The position numbers were made by a program, and so were the translations under genes. A DNA stretch of 6,067 nt from Euryarchaeota archaeon UBA28 (GTDB taxonomy: Archaea > Thermoplasmatota > Poseidoniia > Poseidoniales > Thalassarchaeaceae): NCBI GenBank assembly GCA_002501605.1, contig DANW01000006.1, positions 1-6,067 on the forward strand, in the 5' to 3' direction. This document shows positions 1 through 4,647 of this stretch, one piece after another. How positions within the stretch are numbered: the stretch's first letter is position 1; every line of letters begins with the position of its first letter. The notes beneath the pieces were generated by a model. It was not told the DNA's origin, ran no database searches, and saw only the letters and a program-made list of their open reading frames with translations.

Positions 1-533
1 CTCCATGTGTCAGCCTCTTCGGGTTGTTGGACATCTTTCTCACCGACTATGTCCGCGACCATTATTTCGGGAGGACTTTCCGAAACTTTCGACGCCTCCT
101 CACTCTCCCTCCTCTCGAGCCACTCGTTCCCATAGTGGGCCCATTGCTCCAAAGTCCATCCCTCAGGTAGCCCCTCCTTCGGGATATCAGGTGCTCCCTC
201 AGGAAGCTTGACTTCAGGCTCAGGAATAGTCTCCCTAGTCTGCTCAACCACTTCTTCAGAGTCGCTACCGTCCTTGTCGAATCTTGCCAGAAGCCTGTCC
301 ACAGCATCTCCGACACCCTCACTTGAGCTTGGAACTTCAACCTCATTGGGAGATTCTTTTCCAACAGACTCGGCCTCCATCACGACCGATTCCCCGAGAA
401 TTCTCTGAATCAAATCGGACTTCTTTCCCGATACCATAAGGCCTAGCTCTCTGCACATCTCCCTTAGCTCATCCAACTTCATCGAAGACAGCTCACTGGC
501 AGTGGGCGGAGCCTTCCCTGACGTCGTCATCAT
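1..533 (-). CDS. SAP-domain protein, acidic, N-terminal part (C-terminus beyond left edge)
   Basis: The minus frame is open from an ATG-ATG pair at 533/530 to the window edge, giving 177 residues without a stop. Residues about 18-46 read as a SAP motif (helix MKLDELREMCRELG, turn with SGKK, then SDLIQRIL). SAP folds usually bind DNA or RNA in chromatin, repair or RNA-processing proteins. After this comes a long Glu/Asp/Ser/Pro-rich, probably disordered linker (about 47-120). A short ordered island at about 122-142 contains LPEGWTLEQWAHYGNEWLE; similar Trp-rich tracts recur in Marine Group II-type proteins as I recall them. A second acidic stretch follows. No ATG, GTG or TTG lies in frame between 533 and the upstream stop at 585-587, so the start must be 533 or 530. 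The gene is divergent from the rimK-like gene. The SAP call is good; the function of the whole protein is unknown because its C-terminal domain is not visible. Confidence 0.85.
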   Translation of the reverse strand, partial: MMTTSGKAPPTASELSSMKLDELREMCRELGLMVSGKKSDLIQRILGESVVMEAESVGKESPNEVEVPSSSEGVGDAVDRLLARFDKDGSDSEEVVEQTRETIPEPEVKLPEGAPDIPKEGLPEGWTLEQWAHYGNEWLERRESEEASKVSESPPEIMVADIVGEKDVQQPEEADTW

Positions 534-571
534 GCTGAGCTGTATGTCGAGCCTTTCAATTCCTTCGCCAT
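530..571 (-). other. Possible 13-codon upstream ORF overlapping the SAP-gene start
   Basis: On the minus strand an ATG at 571 opens a frame MAKELKGSTYSSA followed by TGA at 532-530. That TGA overlaps the first ATG of the SAP gene in an ATGA arrangement typical of translational coupling. No Shine-Dalgarno is evident before it, and it may be chance. It could also mark a frame disturbance at the gene's N-terminus. Confidence 0.25.
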
Positions 572-601
572 ATTGAACACTAATTCACTCGCTATGTGCC
601 A

Positions 602-619
602 TTACGGGCAACGCCGTAA
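602..619. repeat. Perfect 6-bp inverted repeat in the divergent SAP/rimK spacer
   Basis: TTACGG (602-607) and CCGTAA (614-619) are exact reverse complements around the 6-nt spacer GCAACG. With one bulged G, a seventh pair (C609-G613) can form. It lies 40 bp upstream of the rimK-like ATG and 69 bp upstream of the SAP-gene ATG. It could therefore be a regulator site for either promoter or a hairpin in the rimK leader. The rest of 534-658 holds only a weak TATA-like CATATTG around 569-575 and no recognisable RNA gene. Confidence 0.35.
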
Positions 620-658
620 GGCAACAGCCTCAAGAAGACCTCCCTTGGGCAAGCAATT

Positions 659-1612
659 ATGGAACGACGCCTAATCATACTGTCTAGGGCCCCCAGCCTG
701 TACAGTACGAAGAGGATGAAGGAGGAAGCCGAGGCGGCAGGTTGGAATGTCCGAATAATCGATCCTCTCAAGCTCTCAATTGTCGTCGATGACGATGGTG
801 GAAGGCTGTTACACGAGGGCTGGCCTGTTGATTGCGACGCCGTCATACCAAGGATAGGGCACTCAATTACCAGGAGAGGCGTGTCTGTGGTTCGTGCCTT
901 CGAGCGGATGGGAGTTATTGTTCTAAACAAGGGAGACGGTATACAAAGCAGTAGGGACAAGCTTCTGGCATCACAGAAAATGAATGAGGGCGGAGTACCA
1001 ATCCCGACCACTGCGCAAGTTGGTACCTGGCAAGATACGAGGAGGGCCGTATCCAGAGTTGGCGGCACCCCCTGTGTTATCAAGACGAACGAGGGAACAC
1101 ATGGTTCAGGCGTATTCCTAGCCCACACGGAACAACAAGCAAGACAACTGGTGTACCAGATGCTAGAAAGAGGACTGAGGCCACTTGTTCAGGAGTATAT
1201 CAGAGAGTCCCATGGACAGGATATCCGGGCTTTTGTCGTTGGGGGGAAGGTCGTCGCATCCATGAGAAGGAAGGCCAAGGGAAGCGAGTTCAGATCCAAT
1301 TTCCATCTCGGAGGAGAAGTAGAGAGATTGGCAATCTCGGATGAATATGCAGAGATAGCCTGCAAGGCCGCAGAAATATTGGGATTGGAGATAGCTGGTG
1401 TTGATATGCTCGAATCAGAAAGGGGACCCCTAGTGTTGGAGGTAAACTCAAGTCCTGGACTTGAGGGAATTGAGGCTGCTTCCGGGGTAAATGTTGCGAG
1501 CAGGATAATCAGCAATCTAGTTTCGCTCCACAAATCTAGGCAGGAATCTGAGGAAAAACAGCAGATATCTGGCTCCCAAAGCGGTGAGGGTGAAGCTAAA
1601 GGAAATGCATAA
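659..1612 (+). CDS. rimK: RimK-family ATP-grasp alpha-L-glutamate ligase
   Basis: The 317-aa product aligns from end to end, by memory, with bacterial RimK (about 300 aa). That enzyme uses ATP to add glutamates to the C-terminus of ribosomal protein S6. Visible landmarks are the N-terminal ILSRAPSLYSTKR (about 7-19) matching RimK ILSRDGTLYSCKR, DAVIPRIG (60-67), the SSRDKL segment (98-103), and the ATP-grasp loop around K142 with NEGTHGSGV (144-152). VQEYI (177-181), GQDIRAFVVG (186-195), FRSNFHLGG (211-219), AGVDM (246-250) and the metal-binding EVNSSPGLEG (261-270) follow. Only the last ~25 residues, polar and Glu/Gln-rich, are extra. The start at 659 matches the family N-terminus. No Shine-Dalgarno precedes it, so the mRNA may be leaderless. 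Archaeal family members MptN and CofF cap tetrahydromethanopterin or F420 with glutamate, so the substrate here could be a cofactor or a protein. The family is certain; the substrate is not. Confidence 0.93.
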   Translation: MERRLIILSRAPSLYSTKRMKEEAEAAGWNVRIIDPLKLSIVVDDDGGRLLHEGWPVDCDAVIPRIGHSITRRGVSVVRAFERMGVIVLNKGDGIQSSRDKLLASQKMNEGGVPIPTTAQVGTWQDTRRAVSRVGGTPCVIKTNEGTHGSGVFLAHTEQQARQLVYQMLERGLRPLVQEYIRESHGQDIRAFVVGGKVVASMRRKAKGSEFRSNFHLGGEVERLAISDEYAEIACKAAEILGLEIAGVDMLESERGPLVLEVNSSPGLEGIEAASGVNVASRIISNLVSLHKSRQESEEKQQISGSQSGEGEAKGNA

Positions 1613-1697
1613 CGGCATTTTGTCCTAACTATTCGAATCGAAACATTAGCCTCCTGATTTAGAGAAGCATTCAATACCTCGGTAGTCTACTTGGCGA

Positions 1698-1735
1698 TGT
1701 CCTGAGGGACAGGGATGCACGACCGCTTGCGGTTG
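1698..1735 (+). promoter_or_regulatory. Two tandem leader hairpins upstream of xerA
   Basis: Hairpin 1 is TGTCC (1698-1702), loop TGAG, GGACA (1707-1711). Hairpin 2 is CGACCG (1720-1725), loop CUUG (1726-1729), CGGUUG (1730-1735), with one G-U pair; CUUG closed by G-C is a known stable tetraloop. The last base of hairpin 2 is the first G of the Shine-Dalgarno, so folding could limit ribosome access. The structure is read from the sequence by eye. Regulation is inference. Confidence 0.35.
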
Positions 1736-1739
1736 GAGG
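1735..1739 (+). promoter_or_regulatory. Shine-Dalgarno GGAGG for xerA
   Basis: GGAGG lies 7 nt before the ATG at 1747 and is the clearest ribosome binding site in the window. It fixes the recombinase start, although the frame is open further upstream. Confidence 0.7.
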
Positions 1740-1746
1740 CGAGGAC

Positions 1747-2832
1747 ATGGCTTACCGAGAGGGATACGGAATAGAATCACAAAGCCCGATACTTTCGAAT
1801 CAAAATCCGACAATCCCACTCAGACTTCATCGCCTTTCTACACTCCCATGGTACGATTGCTGGGTACAGCAACTGAGAGTCGAGAAGAAGAGTAAGCACA
1901 CGATTAGAGCTTACACATTATCCGCCAGAACATTCAGCACAATAAGCCTTCCAGGGGAGAAAGAATATTCCTGGGAAGACATCTCCAAGATTTCGGTAAC
2001 TGAGTTCCACGAAAGAGCAAATCCAGATAGAGGCCGAATGGACTCTTGGATGAACACCCTCGGAGAACTTAGCCCATCATCTCTGAATGCTAGGATAGCG
2101 GCTGTCTCTCACCTCCTAAAGTGGCTTGGTCATGTCGTTCCTGACTGGATACAGAGGCCATCGAAAAGAAAGTCCCTTCCTCGCACGCTTGGCAGGTCAG
2201 AGCTATCGAGGCTCAGAGACGCTTCAGGGAAATCAGAAGATCCTCTCGCATTCCCAATCGTGACTATTCTTCTGGACACGGGACTGAGGGTTTCAGAACT
2301 CTGTGGACTCGACATAGAGGATATGGATCTGGACGATCAATCGGCACTGGTAATAGGTGGGAAAGGGGAGAAGGACCGAACAGTATTATTCACGGATGCC
2401 ACTGTAAGAGCTGTCGAATCGTGGTTGCCCATCAGAAAATCCAGAGCGCGATTGACCGGGACAGACGATAATGAGAGAGCACTACTTCTTTCTAGCAGAG
2501 GAAGAAGAATGAACCCTCGTTCTGTCCAGAAGCTAATTGACAAGCTTGCAGACGCATCAGACATACCCCGTTCGAGATTAAGCCCGCACACTCTAAGGCA
2601 TACATTCGCAACCGGACTTCTCGAAAGAGGTGCAGATCTTGTTACAATCCAGAGGCTACTGGGACACTCTAGTATCGCGACGACCAGGGTATACCTTGAG
2701 ATTGGAGATCAGACATTGAGAGAGATATACCACAGGGCTCAGAACTCCCCTCACATGAGCAAGCAACCCCAGAGTAGAAGTCCTGAGGCAATGGTGGATC
2801 AGTTGGAGGAGATAGCAAGCACACTCGACTGA
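1747..2832 (+). CDS. xerA: XerA/XerC/XerD-like tyrosine recombinase
   Basis: The 361-aa protein is a complete tyrosine site-specific recombinase. Its expected role is resolving chromosome dimers at a dif site by strand exchange through a covalent 3'-phosphotyrosine. The N-terminal SAM-like core-binding domain spans about 35-135 (WYDCWVQQLRVEKKSKHTIRAY, then SLNARIAAVSHLLKWLG). The catalytic domain runs about 145-332. All catalytic residues are present: R181 in DTGLRVSEL, K206 in GGKGEKDR, H281 and R284 in SPHTLRHTFATG, H307 in LLGHSSI, and nucleophile Y316 in TTRVYLEIG. At 361 aa it is longer than typical Xer proteins (about 290-300). The surplus is a polar N-terminal leader of ~33 residues and a ~30-residue tail ending in a short acidic helix. 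No integrase neighbours, att repeats or phage genes are seen, which favours a housekeeping Xer over a mobile integrase. No convincing dif site is visible here. It converges on the small Cys/His protein with no gap. Confidence 0.9.
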   Translation: MAYREGYGIESQSPILSNQNPTIPLRLHRLSTLPWYDCWVQQLRVEKKSKHTIRAYTLSARTFSTISLPGEKEYSWEDISKISVTEFHERANPDRGRMDSWMNTLGELSPSSLNARIAAVSHLLKWLGHVVPDWIQRPSKRKSLPRTLGRSELSRLRDASGKSEDPLAFPIVTILLDTGLRVSELCGLDIEDMDLDDQSALVIGGKGEKDRTVLFTDATVRAVESWLPIRKSRARLTGTDDNERALLLSSRGRRMNPRSVQKLIDKLADASDIPRSRLSPHTLRHTFATGLLERGADLVTIQRLLGHSSIATTRVYLEIGDQTLREIYHRAQNSPHMSKQPQSRSPEAMVDQLEEIASTLD

Positions 2833-3027
2833 CTACTTCTTCGCTGGATTCTTCTTGTTGGCACGCTTATTTACAGAATCAGGCCCCTTCCAATCCCTCC
2901 CCGCTCCTGAATCATTTCCTTGATGACCCGGAATCGGACAATGTTTACCAGATCTGCATCTGCTGCAATTATCCCGAGGAGGATGGTCGACTACCTTCTG
3001 AAGACGTCCATACTTCCTTCGAGGCAT
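2833..3027 (-). CDS. Small basic Cys/His protein, possible zinc-binding
   Basis: This 64-aa ORF has a natural-looking composition. It starts MPRRKYGRLQ, has a Cys/His cluster (C21-x2-C24-x4-H29-C30-x4-H35, plus H15) and ends in a Lys/Asn/Ala-rich basic tail NKRANKKNPAKK. The spacing resembles a small zinc-binding motif but is not a canonical zinc knuckle (C-x2-C-x4-H-x4-C), because the last ligand would be His35, one residue late. Archaea have many such basic mini-proteins that bind nucleic acid or ribosomes; I do not recognise this one. Its TAG abuts the xerA TGA directly. The ATG is 75 bp from the start of the divergent gene at 3102. I see no Shine-Dalgarno. The plus-strand frame over the same bases is less protein-like. 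It could still be a chance ORF. Confidence 0.6.
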   Translation of the reverse strand: MPRRKYGRLQKVVDHPPRDNCSRCRSGKHCPIPGHQGNDSGAGRDWKGPDSVNKRANKKNPAKK

Positions 3028-3101
3028 AAAATTCGAGATATGAGGAGGAACTTAGCAATTACTGGGCAAGTAACCTTGAACAAAGCCCCCCAGCGGAATA
3101 C

Positions 3102-3896
3102 ATGGACGAGGACCTGGGGGTAGTTTCTGACCCACTTAGGTCGGTTCTGTTTGCCCAAGTTATGCAGGGGGACCCTAGGATGAAGATTGATGGAGAGGGT
3201 TATCTCAGACCCGGGTCATGGCCCGGAAATGGAAGCCAAGTATTTCTTGGTGATGTGGCCAAAGCTATCTTGAGGTCCCTAGGTCCTCATGATCCTCCAA
3301 CCTTCTCATCGCAGCCTGGTTACGATGAGCAAAGGTGGAAATTAGAATCTAGGTCAGGACAGCTTTCTGTAAGCATTACCAGTGACTCATACTGGGGAAT
3401 GGGACTCTTCGCCAGGTGCTTCTTCAATAAAATTGAGATTATTGGACCACTCTCCCTCAGGGCCCGATGTATCCATGACGTCGTAGCATCCTTGGGTAGG
3501 AATCCTTGGGAACCGTACCGCTTGAGAAGGTTCGAGAGAGTCACAAGGACTTCCTCAGAGGAAAACAGGAGGAACTGGATGGAACTAGTCCAATGGGCAT
3601 CTGAAGACATGCGGTCAAATATCCTAGAGCTTCAAGGGAGGGCCGACTCTCTTTCCAACACAGGTGGGGATGAAGAAGCCATAGAGAAGGCAATTATGGA
3701 TTTGCAAGAAGCTAGAAAGGCTTTGGAGGATAGGAACGCTCCTGCTGTGGAAAGGGCTCTGGGAAGAGCGAATAGCGCCCTGATTGAGGCAGATCCTAGT
3801 ACCGAGGTCCTCTCTTCTGAATATGAATCAGTGGAGGCCTCGCTGAGAGGGGAGCAAACTGATGAGATACCGTTTGTAGATCTGTCAGAGGAATAG
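3102..3896 (+). CDS. Unrecognised acidic protein with helical C-terminal half
   Basis: I do not recognise this 264-aa protein. It has no signal peptide or membrane segment, so it is probably cytoplasmic. Residues 1-145 look like a mixed alpha/beta domain, with predicted strands around LSVSITSDSYW (88-98) and FNKIEIIGPLSL (108-119) and a helix before Asn-Pro-Trp (134-136). Residues about 155-250 are strongly helical and charged, with heptad-like Leu/Ala spacing over EEAIEKAIMDLQEARKALED (191-210) and the following helix. This suggests a helical hairpin or coiled coil for oligomerisation. The C-terminus is acidic and ends VDLSEE. The start at 3102 is the first legal one in frame, but no good Shine-Dalgarno precedes it. 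The frame stays open to 3030, and those 24 codons read like protein (YEEELSNYWASNLEQ...), so the real N-terminus may lie upstream. It is divergent from the Cys/His gene and convergent with secG at a 1-nt gap. Confidence 0.8.
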   Translation: MDEDLGVVSDPLRSVLFAQVMQGDPRMKIDGEGYLRPGSWPGNGSQVFLGDVAKAILRSLGPHDPPTFSSQPGYDEQRWKLESRSGQLSVSITSDSYWGMGLFARCFFNKIEIIGPLSLRARCIHDVVASLGRNPWEPYRLRRFERVTRTSSEENRRNWMELVQWASEDMRSNILELQGRADSLSNTGGDEEAIEKAIMDLQEARKALEDRNAPAVERALGRANSALIEADPSTEVLSSEYESVEASLRGEQTDEIPFVDLSEE

Positions 3897-3897
3897 C

Positions 3898-4089
3898 TCA
3901 GAGACCTATTGTATCAGCCAGCCAAGACAATACATTGTGGTTGGCTAGGTATATGGTGATTGAGAAAACAAAGCAGGCCACGTAAATCATCGTCTTGGAT
4001 ATCTGGATAGCATCCTCCGACTCCTCGTCGAAGTATCTGATTAGTCCAGCGGCCTGCTGAATCCCGCTACCCTTCTTTTCCTTCGCCAT
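3898..4089 (-). CDS. secG: Preprotein translocase subunit Sec61-beta (archaeal SecG)
   Basis: The 63-aa product has the archaeal Sec61-beta plan. A short basic, disordered N-terminus (MAKEKKGSG) leads to the conserved amphipathic AAGLIRYFDEE (13-23), then an IQISKT linker and one C-terminal transmembrane helix (about 34-49, MIYVACFVFSITIYLA). Family members are normally 50-60 aa and carry SSAGLMRYFDE before the membrane helix. The protein is the small accessory subunit of the SecYEG/Sec61 channel, with its N-terminus in the cytoplasm. I chose the ATG at 4089 because MAKEKK matches family N-termini; a GTG at 4110 would add seven residues. The short segment after the helix (about 50-63) is longer than in most relatives. 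The gene follows the 118-aa unknown gene by 48 nt on the same strand and may be cotranscribed with it. This is the strongest archaeal marker in the window. Confidence 0.88.
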   Translation of the reverse strand: MAKEKKGSGIQQAAGLIRYFDEESEDAIQISKTMIYVACFVFSITIYLANHNVLSWLADTIGL

Positions 4090-4111
4090 CGAACTGCCGG
4101 ACCTACCCACA

Positions 4112-4118
4112 CTATTTC
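4112..4118 (-). promoter_or_regulatory. TATA-like element before secG
   Basis: On the minus strand GAAATAG is centred about 26 nt before the secG ATG at 4089. That is the distance expected for a TATA box of a leaderless archaeal transcript. The match is imperfect, so secG may instead be read only from the upstream gene. Confidence 0.3.
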
Positions 4119-4137
4119 AAGCCCGCTAACGCTCAAT

Positions 4138-4494
4138 TCACGGCTCTAAGGTCTCGATTAGTACGCATCCACCGTCTAACTCAACAATCCTTGAGGCTGC
4201 ATTCACCGCCGTCTCCAGCCCAGCGGTCATCAGTATCTCCCTCCTAGACCCTACGTCACTCTGGAATACGAGTCTATGACTAAGCATCTCCAGTACATCA
4301 TGATCCACTATCTGCCAGACCCAGTCTTCTCCCTCTATCGTTACCAAAGCCTCGACTGGCGTAAGGGGGCCTTGTTCCAGACCGTTGGCTTGTGCCCTTT
4401 CCACCAGTTCAACCAACTTCCTTGTTGACTTACCCTGGTCTAAACTCACCGGCTTTCCTGCATTTCTTGAAATTCTTCTCCTTAGTGTTCCCAT
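4138..4494 (-). CDS. Unrecognised 118-aa protein upstream of secG
   Basis: I do not recognise this family. The product begins with an Arg-rich segment (MGTLRRRISRNAGK). An amphipathic helix follows (KLVELVERAQANG, about 26-38), then an acidic Trp-containing strand (EALVTIEGEDWVWQIVD, about 48-64) and a helix with two His (HDVLEMLSHRLVF). The C-terminal part is an alpha/beta segment ending VLIETLEP. There is no membrane segment, so it is a small soluble alpha/beta protein. The ATG at 4494 is preferred. A TTG at 4521 in frame adds nine Arg/Cys-rich residues and lies about 25 nt from a TATA-like box, so it is not excluded. Same-strand position 48 nt before secG suggests one transcription unit. 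No link to protein export can be read from the sequence itself. Confidence 0.7.
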   Translation of the reverse strand: MGTLRRRISRNAGKPVSLDQGKSTRKLVELVERAQANGLEQGPLTPVEALVTIEGEDWVWQIVDHDVLEMLSHRLVFQSDVGSRREILMTAGLETAVNAASRIVELDGGCVLIETLEP

Positions 4495-4543
4495 AGCATC
4501 CCATCTGCGACAACGCCGCAAACCGTGAGTGAATCATCTGATG

Positions 4544-4549
4544 TATAAC
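4544..4549. promoter_or_regulatory. TATA-like box in divergent spacer
   Basis: TATAAC on the plus strand reads GTTATA on the minus strand, so it could serve either divergent gene. For the methyltransferase it predicts a transcription start near 4572. For the 118-aa gene it predicts a start near 4521, giving a leader of about 27 nt before the ATG at 4494. It is the best TATA match in the window. Confidence 0.45.
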
Positions 4550-4559
4550 CGTTTACAGA

Positions 4560-4576
4560 TTTCCTGTCTGAGGAAA
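4560..4576. promoter_or_regulatory. Inverted repeat TTTCCT-N5-AGGAAA, candidate operator
   Basis: TTTCCT (4560-4565) and AGGAAA (4571-4576) are exact reverse complements separated by GTCTG. The repeat begins 11 bp after the TATA-like box and spans the predicted transcription start of the methyltransferase gene. That is where an archaeal repressor would block RNA polymerase. As RNA it could instead form a 6-bp hairpin at the very 5' end of the mRNA. Confidence 0.4.
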
Positions 4577-4647
4577 CCTATTTGTCACTATGAGTTTCAA
4601 AGCCAAGCATACGAGCCATTGATTCGCTGAGGCTGTTTCCGACGTAC

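Larger units (their letters stand above)
1613..1746 (+). other. rimK-xerA spacer and xerA leader
   Basis: This stretch holds no RNA gene I recognise. A short T-run (ATTTTGTCC, from 1617) just after the rimK stop could be a weak archaeal terminator. GATTTAGAG at about 1655-1663 is the only TATA-like element. The xerA frame stays open back to 1663 (stop TAG at 1660-1662) but contains no ATG, GTG or TTG before 1747. The last 50 nt hold two predicted hairpins and a ribosome binding site, listed separately. Confidence 0.5.

Noticed and set aside
5..408. Plus- and minus-strand ORFs over the left end (5-211, 208-408, 62-364)
   Set aside because: The SAP-domain frame on the minus strand explains this region better and runs open through all of it.
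592..1128. 178-codon minus-strand ORF opposite the rimK-like gene
   Set aside because: It is fully antisense to strongly conserved RimK motifs and its Ser/Pro/Leu-rich translation has no domain character.
1189..1674. 161-codon minus-strand ORF over the end of rimK
   Set aside because: It is a shadow of the ATP-grasp metal-binding region, with low-complexity Ser/Pro-rich translation.
1613..1746. dif recombination site beside xerA
   Set aside because: I looked for two ~11-bp arms around a 6-bp centre. Only short 5-6 bp stems occur, and the sequence does not resemble known archaeal or bacterial dif sites.
1666..1746. Resemblance of the upstream xerA frame (LGSLLGDVLRD) to the N-terminus of phosphoenolpyruvate carboxylase
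   Set aside because: The similarity is about ten residues with nothing supporting it on either side; probably chance.
1747..2832. Recombinase as an integrase of a mobile element
   Set aside because: No att repeats, tRNA target, phage or transposon genes lie nearby; the flanks look like housekeeping genes.
2920..3123. 67-codon plus-strand ORF across the small Cys/His gene and the spacer
   Set aside because: The translation is Arg/Thr-rich without pattern, and it conflicts with more protein-like frames on both sides.
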